Shown here piece by piece: positions 14,216-23,393 of a DNA stretch of 32,147 nucleotides. Both the position numbers and the translations under genes were made by a program. The notes under the pieces were generated by a model, which ran no database searches, had not been told where the DNA came from, and saw only the letters and a program-made list of their open reading frames with translations. The stretch is from DATJAJ01 sp035622335 (GTDB lineage Archaea > Thermoproteota > Nitrososphaeria > Nitrososphaerales > Gagatemarchaeaceae), in contig DASPVO010000074.1 in NCBI GenBank assembly GCA_035622335.1, positions 1 through 32,147 on the forward strand, in the 5' to 3' direction. Position 1 is the stretch's first letter. Each line of letters starts with the position of its first letter.

Positions 14216-15559
14216 CTAAGACTTGTGCAGTGCCTCCGTCGGAGTGAGCCTGGAAGCCCTCCACGCCGGGAGAAGCCCACCGAGCGTGCCGACGGCCGTT
14301 GCAATCAGGATCGCGACAACGATCAGTTCAGGGGTAATCGCGGGCGTTATGTTCAAGGTGGTCGAAGAAGCGCTTGACGCCCCGGGTCCTCCAAAGGCAG
14401 AGAAGCCGGCGCCACCGGCGCCCGCGAGGCGCGTCGTCCCCCCGGCGGCTCCGCCGGGTATCCCCACCGAACCCCTAAGAGCGGAGATGACGAAGAAGGA
14501 GAGTATCGCGCCCGCCGTGGCCCCAATGATCCCTCCAACCAGCCCCGTCACGGACGCCTCGGCGATGAACATCGCGAGTATCGACCGGCTCGTTGCCCCC
14601 AAGGCCTTCAACACGCCTATCTCTGTCGTCCTCTCAAGGACGGACGTCAGCATGGTGGTCATTATCCCGATGAACGCCACCAGGATCGAGGTCCCTCCGA
14701 CGGCCTCGAGCAGCGTCGTCGAACCCTGTGTGATCGACTGGATGGTAGATAGGAGCGACGTCACTGATGTCACTCTGACATTTTGACCATATGTGTCCGT
14801 CAGCTCCGTTTCAACCGTCGACACGGCGCTCGCGGTCGTAGCGATCACAACCATCCCCGTGTAGGAGGTGCTGTGCGTTATCTGCTCGCCCGCAGCGGAA
14901 GAGATGAAGACGGAGTCGTCGGGGTTGAAACCGAACCCCTGCCCGAAGGACCCGTAGATCCCCGTTATCACGAATGACCTGTCGGTGCTCCCGGTCGAGC
15001 TAGAACCCGCAGCCCCGAGGCCAGCGCCGAAGAAGGCGAAGCTCATGGTCCTTACGTTCGAGACGGTGAGGACCTCGTTGAGGGTCAGGTTGCTCGCCCC
15101 GCTGATGTCGGGGTAAGCGACAGAGTTGCCGATTGCCGCGCCTATGGTGTCGGAGGCAGCCGGGAGGCTGCCCTGCTGTAGGTCGAGCGCGGGGAAGATG
15201 TGGCTCAGCTGGGTCAGGTTCAGCGATAGAACGGAGACGCTCACCGTCTCTCCCCCTTGCGTGACGGTCCCTGAGAGCTCGTTGTAGGGGACGACGAAGG
15301 CGACGCCAGCGAGCCCCTCTGCCTCTGAGACCGTCTGAGCGTCGAAGGTGAACGAACGCCCCACTGAGGTCAGGAAGAGGGTCGTCGCCCCGAGGTCCTG
15401 GAAGCGCGATGTGGCCGCGTTGCTGTAACCCTGTGTCGCGCTTACCAGCGAGACTATAGTGGCCGGACCGATCACTATCCCGATAATCGTCAGAGCCGCC
15501 CTCAGCTTTCTCTCCCGGAGTGCGCGCGATGAGAACTTGAGTAGGTCGACTAGTTTCAA
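14216..15559 (-). CDS. ABC transporter permease, MacB/FtsX type
   Basis: A 447-residue membrane protein. TTG 15559 starts MKLVDLLKFSSRALRERKLR; the first membrane segment is AALTIIGIVIGPATIVSLVS. A MacB periplasmic-core domain (about residues 40-265, here extracytoplasmic) follows, then the FtsX domain with membrane segments around GGTSILVAFIGIMTTMLTSV, IGVLKALGATSRSILAMFIAEASVTGLVGG and the last near ITPELIVVAILIATAVGTLGGLLPAWRAS. Gly/Ala/Ser-rich residues 370-400 form an extracellular loop. It is the last gene of a four-gene operon with an ATPase and a NEW3-type surface protein, so it probably works as a mechanotransmitter or lipid/peptide exporter at the cell surface. Confidence 0.88.
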   Translation of the reverse strand: MKLVDLLKFSSRALRERKLRAALTIIGIVIGPATIVSLVSATQGYSNAATSRFQDLGATTLFLTSVGRSFTFDAQTVSEAEGLAGVAFVVPYNELSGTVTQGGETVSVSVLSLNLTQLSHIFPALDLQQGSLPAASDTIGAAIGNSVAYPDISGASNLTLNEVLTVSNVRTMSFAFFGAGLGAAGSSSTGSTDRSFVITGIYGSFGQGFGFNPDDSVFISSAAGEQITHSTSYTGMVVIATTASAVSTVETELTDTYGQNVRVTSVTSLLSTIQSITQGSTTLLEAVGGTSILVAFIGIMTTMLTSVLERTTEIGVLKALGATSRSILAMFIAEASVTGLVGGIIGATAGAILSFFVISALRGSVGIPGGAAGGTTRLAGAGGAGFSAFGGPGASSASSTTLNITPAITPELIVVAILIATAVGTLGGLLPAWRASRLTPTEALHKS

Positions 15560-15575
15560 GCTGTGGAGGCACCGG

Positions 15576-17981
15576 TCAGATTACGTTCTTCTCCTTCTCG
15601 GGGTTCATGGCTGCCCTCCGTCTTCTCACCATGACGGTGCCCACGACTGCGATCACCACGAAAGCTCCCACCACCAAGAAGAGCACCGCCTCCGTGACCA
15701 GCCCTCCAGGGCCGCTGCTCGAGACAGCCGTGCTCGTCTCCGTGTTGAGCTGAGAGGACGACTCGATGGCCTGAGGGTACGATATCGTCGAGGTCTTGTT
15801 GTTCCCGAAGCTGTCCTTGTAGTCGACCGACACGAGTATCACCGCGTTGCCGCCCCTCGCTCCAGCTGTGTAGGGGACGGTTATCGTGAAAGGAGTGGGC
15901 GTGTTGGGGTCGACCTCGCCCAAGTAGTAAGCAGGGGCGCTCCCACTCGATCCCTTGACGGAGCCTGTGACTTGAGCATAGTATGCCGACGCGCTACCCT
16001 CGTCCAAGACCGAGCCGCTCACAGTCAGCGACGTTGAACTCTGGACCACGTCGACGTCCTGGAGCACGAAGGCCACCTGGCCCGTGAGGGTGAAACCGAC
16101 GGGTACTGTCTGCGCGTGCTGCGTCCCGCTCTGGTCGGCGTATGTCACAGTCAGCGTGCCTCCATAGACTCCCGGAGTCGAGCTCGGGGTGGCTGAGACC
16201 GTCGCCGTGAAGGTGGCTGACTGACCCGGAGCGAGGGAGGATGTGCCGCCCGTTGACGCGCCCAGGACGACTAGAGGCGATGGCAGGTCCAAGGAGACTT
16301 CGGGCGTGTAGACCGTGCCGCTGCCCACGTTCCTGACGCTGAAGGAGACCGTCGACGCGATACCGGCCACGAGCGTACCGTTACCTTCGGACACGGAGAG
16401 GAGGTCGGAGACAGCCGAGGAGCTCTGCCCGAGGGTGGGAGGGGTCGCGGTCAAGCTCTCGTTGAGGCCTGATGCGAAAGCCGTTGACCAGTAGATGGTT
16501 AGCGGGAAGGAGTAGGTGCCGAGCGCGAGGTTCGAGGCAAGGTCGAGGTAGAAGGTGAGCTGCACCGAACCGTAGGGCGAAGCTCCCTGCGACAAGGCGA
16601 CGGCCGACGCGCCACCGCCTTGTGCGGTGAACCCTGAAGGGAGGTCGACAACGGCGGCTATATCATTGGACGTCGCGCTCCCTGCGTACTCGAGGCTGAC
16701 CTGCAGCTCGACCCCGTTCTCTCCAGGCAAGGGGGAAGAGTTCGCCGTTCCCCACTCCGCGGTCTCGAGGACGAACGGAGAGGTCCTGGCTCCCACCGAC
16801 GGAAGGGTGAGGGCGGCCGATTGTGCGAGGCTGCTCCCCCCGGCAGAGAGGGCGGTCACCGACACCGTAGCGGCCGTAGTTCCAAGAGTAGCGTTTGGCG
16901 CGATGTCTATGTAGAAGACGAAGGACATGACCTGGTCGGGAGAAGCGGATGCAAGATAGGCCGAGGCATACCTACCTCCGACTTGGCCCGAAAGGCCCTG
17001 AGGCAGCAAGAGCGTGGCTTCAAGGTCTGTGACCTGACCGGTACCCACATATTCAAACGAGAGGTCGAGCGGCACGTTCTGGTCTCCGGACGACGGGAAT
17101 GGGTCAGCAGAACCCCAAGAAGCGCCGAGGAACTGGTACGGTGTCGACGGGGCGGGGCTGGTGACGAAAAAGCCGAGCGTTTCTGAGCTCGACCTAGATA
17201 CGGAGTAGGCGTCGAAGTAGTCGGCCGCGAACGAGAGTGAGACCGATGACCCTGCGAGAGAGGCAGGGACGAAGAGGTCAAGGGTCTGTGTTTCATTGGT
17301 TCCTGGAGCGAGGCTCTGCACGTCCGACAACGAATTCAGCACGGCGACCTCGGCAGGAGCGCTTACCGAAGGCTCGATGGCGGAAGCGTTCCCTGTGCCC
17401 GAATTCAGGACGGTTACGCCGACGTCGTTGACTTGGCCGCCTAGCAGCTCGTGCGAGGCGACCGAGAAGTCGAGAGCCGAGGTGCCCTTGAGGGCAACAG
17501 TCGCGTCCAGCGTCTGGTAGAAGAGACCGAGGTAGGTGCTGGTGTTGTACCCTATGGTGAGGGGGAACGTGTAGACGCCGAGCGCGGCGTCAGAACCGAT
17601 GTTCACGTAGTACGTCTCGCTGAAGGCGCTGTCGGCAGCCAGGTTGACCTGGTAGTCGGTCTGGTTCGCTTCCCCGTTCGTTCCCGAGAACTGTCCGGAG
17701 AGTCCGAGAGTAAAGCTCGCCGCCGTCGAAGCGCAGGGCCCGGCATAGAGGAGGCTGACCGTCAACGGCACGTCGAGCTCGCCTGGTCCCGCACCAACTT
17801 CATCGCCCGGCGTCCCCCAAACGACTCCCGTCACGGAGAAGGGCGTAGGCGAGGGCTGGCAGATAGTGGTCGTCGTGCCTGAACCTCCCCCCGCCGCGTA
17901 GACGGTCCCGCCGAAGACGATCAGTGCGAGGACGAACAGCGCGGCTAGCGCGCCAGGATACCTCAACCTTTCAGTTCTCAA
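15576..17981 (-). CDS. Secreted, membrane-anchored protein with repeated NEW3-like (COG1361-type) domains
   Basis: An 801-residue extracytoplasmic protein. Signal peptide: basic MRTERLRYPG followed by ALAALFVLALIVFGGTVYAA. Most of the chain consists of repeating Ig-like beta units with the recurring theme WG[ST]xxx...PGxxxVxLxVSLxYxG ... YxxxFYxxIxxxAxLGxYxFPLTI (near residues 50-160, 285-375, 405-495), then NEW3-like units (LAPGQSATFTATVSA). The end is a membrane anchor (VLFLVVGAFVVIAVVGTVMV) with a basic cytoplasmic tail RRRRAAMNPEKEK. Its TTG start overlaps the ATPase stop by 11 bp. In archaea such COG1361-type proteins accompany MacB-like transporters, so it is probably the surface partner of the complex. 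Confidence 0.82.
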   Translation of the reverse strand: MRTERLRYPGALAALFVLALIVFGGTVYAAGGGSGTTTTICQPSPTPFSVTGVVWGTPGDEVGAGPGELDVPLTVSLLYAGPCASTAASFTLGLSGQFSGTNGEANQTDYQVNLAADSAFSETYYVNIGSDAALGVYTFPLTIGYNTSTYLGLFYQTLDATVALKGTSALDFSVASHELLGGQVNDVGVTVLNSGTGNASAIEPSVSAPAEVAVLNSLSDVQSLAPGTNETQTLDLFVPASLAGSSVSLSFAADYFDAYSVSRSSSETLGFFVTSPAPSTPYQFLGASWGSADPFPSSGDQNVPLDLSFEYVGTGQVTDLEATLLLPQGLSGQVGGRYASAYLASASPDQVMSFVFYIDIAPNATLGTTAATVSVTALSAGGSSLAQSAALTLPSVGARTSPFVLETAEWGTANSSPLPGENGVELQVSLEYAGSATSNDIAAVVDLPSGFTAQGGGASAVALSQGASPYGSVQLTFYLDLASNLALGTYSFPLTIYWSTAFASGLNESLTATPPTLGQSSSAVSDLLSVSEGNGTLVAGIASTVSFSVRNVGSGTVYTPEVSLDLPSPLVVLGASTGGTSSLAPGQSATFTATVSATPSSTPGVYGGTLTVTYADQSGTQHAQTVPVGFTLTGQVAFVLQDVDVVQSSTSLTVSGSVLDEGSASAYYAQVTGSVKGSSGSAPAYYLGEVDPNTPTPFTITVPYTAGARGGNAVILVSVDYKDSFGNNKTSTISYPQAIESSSQLNTETSTAVSSSGPGGLVTEAVLFLVVGAFVVIAVVGTVMVRRRRAAMNPEKEKNVI

Positions 17982-18672
17982 CTATCGTCTCCACCCTCCC
18001 GTCCTTCATCATTATCGCCCTCTCAGCCCTCCTCGAGACCTCCGGGTCGTGGCTCACGACCACCAGCGTCTTGCCGAACTCTGTGGATAGTCTCTCGAGA
18101 AAGTTCATCGTCAGCGAGGCGTTCTGTGAGTCCAGGTTCCCTGTCGGCTCGTCGGCGAGGATTATCTCCGGGTCGTTCGACAGCGCACGGGCCACCGCCA
18201 CCCTCTGCCTCTGGCCACCGCTGAGCTTGCTCGGGACTTGCTTCGCCTTTGAGGCGATTCCGAACCTGTCTAGCAGCGACATGGCTCTCTGCCTCCTCTC
18301 CTTCGGAGGGACGTTGCTGATGGAGAGAGGAAGCTCCACGTTCTCCACGACGCTCATCCTCTGGATCAGGTTGAAGTCCTGGAAGACGAACCCTATCTTC
18401 TGGTTCCGGACGTTCGCGAGCTCGGTGCTCGATAGCGCGGAGATGTCTACGCCGTCAAGCAGTATCTTGCCCTTTGAAGGGCGGTCGAGCGCGCCTATCT
18501 GGTTCAGAAGAGTGCTCTTTCCGGAGCCCGAGGGCCCCGCGATCGCGACGAACTCACCCCTCCTCACCGTGAAGCTGACGCCGTTGAGGGCCATCGTGGA
18601 CTCCTCCCCCTCCCCGTACTTCTTGACGAGGTCGACCACCTCTATCGCGTTTCCCTCCCGGAACTCCGCCAA
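17971..18672 (-). CDS. ABC transporter ATP-binding protein, MacB/LolD type
   Basis: A 233-residue cytoplasmic ATPase. Walker A GPSGSGKST at 46-54, Q-loop FVFQDFN at about 96-102, signature LSGGQRQR at 150-157, Walker B EIILADEP with catalytic Glu at about 169-176, D-loop GNLDSQN, and H-loop VVVSHDPE near 205-211. This short LolD/MacB-type subunit energises FtsX-like permeases. TTG start at 18672 directly follows the TGA of the preceding membrane protein (TGATTG), and its 3' end overlaps the NEW3 gene, so translation of the operon is tightly coupled. Confidence 0.93.
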   Translation of the reverse strand: MAEFREGNAIEVVDLVKKYGEGEESTMALNGVSFTVRRGEFVAIAGPSGSGKSTLLNQIGALDRPSKGKILLDGVDISALSSTELANVRNQKIGFVFQDFNLIQRMSVVENVELPLSISNVPPKERRQRAMSLLDRFGIASKAKQVPSKLSGGQRQRVAVARALSNDPEIILADEPTGNLDSQNASLTMNFLERLSTEFGKTLVVVSHDPEVSRRAERAIMMKDGRVETIVEN

Positions 18673-19032
18673 TCAGACCACCGGTTTCGCCGGAGCTGGC
18701 GCGGGCGTCTGCCAGAGAAAGATGCTGAAGACCTCGAGCAGTATCCCCACCGCGATCAGCCCGAACCCGAGATAGCTCTCGAGCTTGCTGTCGTTCGTGA
18801 TTACGGCCACCGAGGAGCCGGACGCAATCCCGGTGAACGTCCTGCTGAAAGTGAAGTTCCCGAAGCCGCCCGGAAACGTGAACGTCGTGCTCCGGGTCGA
18901 GTTTCCTCCTCCGAAGAGTCCTCCCGGCCCAGTCCTGGGTGTCGCCGGCCTGATCACCGGGTCGGCGTAGAGCACCACTAGGAGCCCAACGACGACAAGG
19001 ATCGTGCTGAGGACTAAAAGCGTCCTGCTCAT
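18673..19032 (-). CDS. Small two-helix membrane protein, first gene of the MacB-like operon
   Basis: A 119-residue protein of no recognised family. Membrane segment one is LLVLSTILVVVGLLVVLYAD (about 5-24), followed by an extracytoplasmic loop rich in Gly/Thr/Phe (GGLFGGGNSTRSTTFTFPGG) and a second membrane segment YLGFGLIAVGILLEVFSIFL (about 87-106). The tail ends in a Pro/Ala-rich PAPAPAK. Its gene leads the operon, with a TATA-like box exactly 26 bp before ATG 19032, and its stop abuts the ATPase start. It is likely an accessory component of the transporter. Confidence 0.7.
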   Translation of the reverse strand: MSRTLLVLSTILVVVGLLVVLYADPVIRPATPRTGPGGLFGGGNSTRSTTFTFPGGFGNFTFSRTFTGIASGSSVAVITNDSKLESYLGFGLIAVGILLEVFSIFLWQTPAPAPAKPVV

Positions 19033-19054
19033 TTAGCACTTCATCCGGAAGTCC

Positions 19055-19062
19055 GTATTTAG
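19055..19062 (-). promoter_or_regulatory. TATA-like box for the MacB-like operon
   Basis: The minus strand reads CTAAATAC, centred 26 bp before ATG 19032. It is the single promoter seen for the four tightly packed genes 19032-14216. Confidence 0.55.
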
Positions 19063-19136
19063 CGGATTTCCGAGATGCCTCCAAAATCGATAACAAATCA
19101 TTCCAAAATCAAAGAGCGTGACGTCTGGCTCCGAAG

Positions 19137-20228
19137 TCATACCGCCTTCGCCTCTTCCTCGAGCTCATGAAGGCTGGAGGGGTCTCCGAGGACAAGAACG
19201 GTGTCCCCTTCCTTGAGCCTGAACGCCGGGTCGAAGATCTCCTTGATTACGTCGTCGTCTCTTACGACGCCGATCACCATCGCCAACTTGGAGACCTCCT
19301 GCATCCCCTTCCCGATCAGCTTAGACGTCTTGAAGACGGAGAACTGGGCTATCTCCTTCGTCCCGATCTTCTCTGAGAAGACGACGCCGACGAGGTCCTT
19401 CGTTACAGCGGAGAGGGCGAGCAGGTGCCCCACGGTCACGGATGCGGGTATCACGACGTCCGCTCCTGCCGTCTTGGCGGTCTCTATCAGGTTGGTGTCG
19501 TTCACCACGCTGACTATCCTGATGTCAGGCCGGAGCTTCCGGGCGCTTAGCACTATCATCATGTTGTCCGGGTCCTCGTTGTGGGAGACTATCACGGTGC
19601 CAGCCCTCTCTATCCCGGCTTCTTTCAGGGCGTCGACGGGGCGAGACTCTATCTCCTTCACGGCGAAGACCTCCCTCGAGAGAAGAGAGGCGTAGAGCTC
19701 CGGATTTCGCGTCACCACGACGTAATCCAGGCGCAGCTCCTCCAGCTTCTCCGCCACGTACTTTCCGAGATGGCCGTAGCCGAATATTATCACGTGCCCC
19801 TTCAGCTTCTTGATCAGTCTCTTCTCGACCTCCCCCTTTGCCAAGTCTCCGTTCACCACGCTCGAGACGGTGCTCTGGACAATCGACGCCCCGGCTCCTA
19901 CAGAAACGACAATCATCACTATTAGAAGGATTGCTTCCGTGTGGTTCAAGGTCACGAAGTTGCCCCCGTTCGGGACGTAGAGCCCGATAGTGGTGATCGT
20001 CGAGACGGATGCGAGCAACGCCGCGAGCGGCGGGAGCTTCTCGAAGTATGCGAACACCCCTGCGCCCGTAGCGAACATCACCCCCAGAAGTATCAGCTGT
20101 CTGTAGACCGTCTGAACGAAGACCTTGGGCCCGTACAACGCCTCGTACAGCAGGAAACTGAGCCTCCTGCTCTCATTCTGATGATGAGCGACGGGTGTCT
20201 CCTGGATTATCTTGTCTGCGTCTGACAA
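19137..20228 (-). CDS. Two-helix channel-like protein with RCK (TrkA-N/TrkA-C) domains
   Basis: About 363 residues from TTG 20228. Two membrane helices (LILLGVMFATGAGVFAYF at about 45-62; EAILLIVMIVVSVGAGASIV at about 98-117) flank a pore-like STITTIGLYVPNGG (about 76-89). The RCK domain begins HVIIFGYGHLGKYVAEKLEE with the GxGxxG motif near 150-155, and a TrkA-C domain follows (VFKTSKLIGKGMQEVSK ... LKEGDTVLVLGDP). The layout is that of MthK-type K+ channels, but the filter reads TTIGLY instead of TxGYG, so ion selectivity is uncertain. The frame stays open 91 codons upstream through divergent gene 20371; TATA spacing supports TTG 20228. Confidence 0.83.
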   Translation of the reverse strand: MSDADKIIQETPVAHHQNESRRLSFLLYEALYGPKVFVQTVYRQLILLGVMFATGAGVFAYFEKLPPLAALLASVSTITTIGLYVPNGGNFVTLNHTEAILLIVMIVVSVGAGASIVQSTVSSVVNGDLAKGEVEKRLIKKLKGHVIIFGYGHLGKYVAEKLEELRLDYVVVTRNPELYASLLSREVFAVKEIESRPVDALKEAGIERAGTVIVSHNEDPDNMMIVLSARKLRPDIRIVSVVNDTNLIETAKTAGADVVIPASVTVGHLLALSAVTKDLVGVVFSEKIGTKEIAQFSVFKTSKLIGKGMQEVSKLAMVIGVVRDDDVIKEIFDPAFRLKEGDTVLVLGDPSSLHELEEEAKAV

Positions 20229-20254
20229 GGTCTGCGAGACCGACCCCCGTGAGC

Positions 20255-20264
20255 GATTTACGCC
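20255..20264 (-). promoter_or_regulatory. TATA-like box for RCK channel-like gene
   Basis: The minus strand reads GGCGTAAATC, about 30 bp before TTG 20228; it supports the short form of the protein. Confidence 0.4.
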
Positions 20265-20370
20265 TTTTGAGGGTGCTGCCCGGCCGACGACCCCGTTCTG
20301 GCCACGAGAACAGCCCGTTCGGAGCCCTAGAGCTAACTCGCCCCCGCTAGATAGGGTGCTCTGAAGAAGC

Positions 20371-21504
20371 ATGTCGCAAGGAGCAAGGGGTTCGCACTGG
20401 AGGAAGAGGTCACTGCTTGTCTTCGCATCCGCTGTCCTGGGTCTCGCGGTCTTGACGGGGATTGCGACGTCGGGTCTGGCTTCCGCCTCCGTCCAGCTCA
20501 ACAGCGTCCAAGTCTTCGTCCAGGCAAGCGAGCCGCTGGCTGACTACCAATACGTCGTGACGGCGTACAACACCACCGGCTCGCTTGTCGCCTACTCACA
20601 GTCCGACTATGGCGCCGCTGGGCTAGAGCTTCCCACGGGAGGCTACCTGATCACGGCGAGCGCCTATCAGGACCAAGTGTACAGCCCTTGCGGAGTCTGC
20701 GTTGGCGTCCCCCTGGACAGCGCGGTGGTTTCGCTCCCGTACCAGCCCGCGCCCGCGCAGGGCGAATACGGCTATTCCTTCTTGCAGGTGACCGGTCCGA
20801 CTACAATAACCATCGACACCCTGAATGCTACTGCCACATCGAGCACCGAAGTCTCCGTGACAGCAGAGTTCGTCAACGGGACCTACGTTCAGGGAGCCTC
20901 TGTATCGGCTTCTGTCGTCGGTGGGCAGATCCCATTCTCCCTAGGATTAACGATGAGCAACACGACAGGACACGATGGAACCGCGACCCTCACGGTCCCA
21001 AGAGCTCCTGTGGAGATCAACGTCTACGACACGGTGCCGATCAACCTCCAGCAATCCGAGACCACGATCACCACAACGGTCGGCGGACAGAAGATCAACG
21101 TCACCGTCACCTGGTCTCCCGCGTACGTGGAGCTGTCAGGGTCTGCCCTGATAATCCCACCCGAGAGCAACGCGAACGTCACCCTCAGGTACCAGCAGTC
21201 AGGTTGTTGCTTCTACCCCATCGCACAGAACGGGTCCGGGAGCGCCGGATCTGGCTCGGCAGAACCCCCGACGTCATCGTCAAAGAACTCGACGCTGCCG
21301 GAACTCGCCCAGAAGATCTCTCCATTCTCGCTCGAGTCACAAGCGAACGCAGACCCTCCCACAACACCTGCCTCCGATTGGGTCAGGGCCGGCGTTGTCC
21401 TCGTCGCGACCTTCGTCGCCGTTCTCTCTCTCCTGACGATCCGGTCGCACAGGAGCCGCAAGGCCCAGACGATTGACCGGCCGACGTCCGACCCTACTTC
21501 TTAG
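20371..21504 (+). CDS. Secreted, C-terminally anchored beta-rich protein of unknown function
   Basis: A 377-residue protein I do not recognise. The N-terminus is a signal peptide: basic GSHWRKRS then LLVFASAVLGLAVLTGIATS. The body is beta-rich and Thr/Ser/Asn-rich with many NxS/T sequons (NTTG, NATAT, NVTVT), typical of archaeal surface glycoproteins. There are CGVC and GCC cysteine pairs. A Gly/Ser/Pro-rich linker precedes a membrane helix (VRAGVVLVATFVAVLSLLTI) and a basic tail RSHRSRK. It is divergent from the channel-like gene and its last 11 bp overlap the gatE 3' end. It has no sequence link to the NEW3 protein upstream, but both suggest a surface-protein neighbourhood. Confidence 0.72.
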   Translation: MSQGARGSHWRKRSLLVFASAVLGLAVLTGIATSGLASASVQLNSVQVFVQASEPLADYQYVVTAYNTTGSLVAYSQSDYGAAGLELPTGGYLITASAYQDQVYSPCGVCVGVPLDSAVVSLPYQPAPAQGEYGYSFLQVTGPTTITIDTLNATATSSTEVSVTAEFVNGTYVQGASVSASVVGGQIPFSLGLTMSNTTGHDGTATLTVPRAPVEINVYDTVPINLQQSETTITTTVGGQKINVTVTWSPAYVELSGSALIIPPESNANVTLRYQQSGCCFYPIAQNGSGSAGSGSAEPPTSSSKNSTLPELAQKISPFSLESQANADPPTTPASDWVRAGVVLVATFVAVLSLLTIRSHRSRKAQTIDRPTSDPTS

Positions 21505-23386
21505 CCAGGCGATCACGCAGCAGCCTGCTGACCGTCTTTCCGTCTGCGCGGCCTCTGGCCAGTTTCATGACCTCTCCCATCAGGGGAGAGAAGGCTGAAT
21601 CTCCCTTCGCCGCGATGAGCTCGCCCTCTTTCCTGACCACCCCGTCCACTATCTCTCTCAGTTCATCCTCGCTGATGGGACCGAGTCCCAGAGATCGCAC
21701 GGCATCGGAGACGGTTCGCTCCTTCCCCGTGGCGAGGGCCTTTGCCACATCGAAGGCGGCCTCCCTGGTCACGCCTCCCCTGTCCACCTCCTCCAGGACC
21801 GCAAGGCTCGCGCTCAGCGCATCATCCTCGTTGACCCTCAGCTCCCTTGCGAGGTGGGATGGAAGTTCGAGCATCGCCCAGGCGACCACCGAGGGAGCCG
21901 TCTTGTGGTATCTCTCGCAAGTGGCTTCGAAGTCATCCGACAGCCCGGAGTCGAAGATTCTCAGGGCTACGTCCTCGCTCAGCGAGTACTTCGACCTCAG
22001 CGAGGCGACGGTCTCCTCCCATGGCGAAGGGAGCATTCTCTTGACCGCCTCCCTGGTGTCCGCGTCCAGTACGGTCTCTGGGACGTCGGTCTCGGGGTAC
22101 ATTCGCTGTGCACCCGGTCGCGGCCTCATGTACCTCGTCTCCCCGTCGGGAGTCGCGGAGCGAGTCTCTGGAGGGACCCCCTTCACGGCGCTCTCCAGTC
22201 TCGCGATCAGTCTGGGAGCAACCGCGTCAACCGCCGACGCGGGGCCTGCGACGAGAATCAGAGCATCACGCTCGTCCGACCTGAGTTCTGCCCCTAGGGA
22301 GCGACCTTCCTCGGGAGTGATACCCTGCCTTGCGAACTCGTCGGAATGGATTATGCCGCCCAGTGAGTAAGCCCTTGCGACCTCTGCGAGCTCCCTGCCG
22401 AGCCTGAAGCCAGGATAGGGTTCCATCCCCAGCAGCCCCGCGAACCCCTTCGCCGAGATACAGAGCACCTTCCCGCCGCCGTCCAGCTGCTCCCGAATCG
22501 TCTTCGCTGAGAAACTCCGAGCGAGGCCCGAGACGTCCTTCCGAGTGCACTCTGCGGCCATCACGCCCCGCTTTGCGAGCTCTTGCGCAATTCTTGAGAG
22601 CGACATCTGCCTCGTCGCTTCGTAGACCACCACTTTCTGTATCAGGTTGAGTTTCTGGACGCCCTTTACCTCCACGACGCCGCCTCCCATCACGGAGACG
22701 TTGAGGTCCTGCCTGATCGTCCCCAGACCCCTCTCGACCCTACCGGTTGCTCGCAGAGCCCTGCCGAGAGAGAGGGCGACCGCTTCGACGAGCTCCGGAG
22801 GTCCTGTCACGGTCTCGAGCGCGATCTCGACCAGTGGCACCCCGAGCCTGTCGAGGGCGAAGTAGCGCGATGAATCGTCCTCCCCCAGTATCCTGGCCGC
22901 GTCCTCCTCGAGGGTCACGGTCTGGACTCCTACCCGGACGCCACCCGCTTCCATGGAGCCCCCCAGCGCGACGACCGCGGTGCGCTGGAAGCCGCTCGTG
23001 TTTGAGCCGTCTATCACGAGCTTTCGCATGATGTGTATCTCGTCGACCAAGGCGGCGTGAAGCATCGTGGCCACGACGAGGGCGGTCTCCCTCGCATCGG
23101 AATTCAGCTCGTGGGGGGGTTCCTCGTCCGCGTCGACGAGACAGGAAGATTCTGGGTTCCACCTGTAGACGCTCTGCTTCCCCGTTTCGAACTCGAACGA
23201 CACCGCCGAGTCCACCCTCCCCAGTTCGCTCTGGGCGGGTCTCAACCTCCTGGAGAAGGAGTAAGGAAATTCGTCGGTCTTCACGATGGGACAGGAACAG
23301 AAGAGCTTGGTGTGCGATGCGAGCTGCTGATGTACCTCCAAGCCGACCCTCAGTCGGACTTTTTTTGCGTCGAACGGAAGTTCCAA
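21494..23386 (-). CDS. gatE: Glu-tRNA(Gln) amidotransferase subunit E
   Basis: Archaeal GatE converts Glu-tRNA(Gln) to Gln-tRNA(Gln) with ammonia from GatD. The 630-residue product has the GatB-like core: RLRVGLEVHQQLASHTKLFC with CSCP zinc-type cysteines, SVYRWNPESSCLVDADEEPP, IMRKLVIDGSNTSGFQRTAV, LEEDAARI, RLGVPLVEIALE, GTIRQDLNVSV, and KGVQKLNL. The inserted AspRS-like GAD region follows (roughly 270-400), then RYMRPRPGAQRMYPETDVP and the YqeY-like tail ending in GEVMKLARGRADGKTVSRLL. All family landmarks are present. It starts 8 bp after the gatD stop, so gatD-gatE form an operon. Confidence 0.96.
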   Translation of the reverse strand: MELPFDAKKVRLRVGLEVHQQLASHTKLFCSCPIVKTDEFPYSFSRRLRPAQSELGRVDSAVSFEFETGKQSVYRWNPESSCLVDADEEPPHELNSDARETALVVATMLHAALVDEIHIMRKLVIDGSNTSGFQRTAVVALGGSMEAGGVRVGVQTVTLEEDAARILGEDDSSRYFALDRLGVPLVEIALETVTGPPELVEAVALSLGRALRATGRVERGLGTIRQDLNVSVMGGGVVEVKGVQKLNLIQKVVVYEATRQMSLSRIAQELAKRGVMAAECTRKDVSGLARSFSAKTIREQLDGGGKVLCISAKGFAGLLGMEPYPGFRLGRELAEVARAYSLGGIIHSDEFARQGITPEEGRSLGAELRSDERDALILVAGPASAVDAVAPRLIARLESAVKGVPPETRSATPDGETRYMRPRPGAQRMYPETDVPETVLDADTREAVKRMLPSPWEETVASLRSKYSLSEDVALRIFDSGLSDDFEATCERYHKTAPSVVAWAMLELPSHLARELRVNEDDALSASLAVLEEVDRGGVTREAAFDVAKALATGKERTVSDAVRSLGLGPISEDELREIVDGVVRKEGELIAAKGDSAFSPLMGEVMKLARGRADGKTVSRLLRDRLAKK

Positions 23387-23393
23387 CTCGTCC

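Noticed and set aside
20229..20501. N-terminal 91-codon extension of the RCK channel-like protein
   Set aside because: It overlaps the divergent secreted-protein gene, has no family similarity, and a TATA-like box fits TTG 20228.
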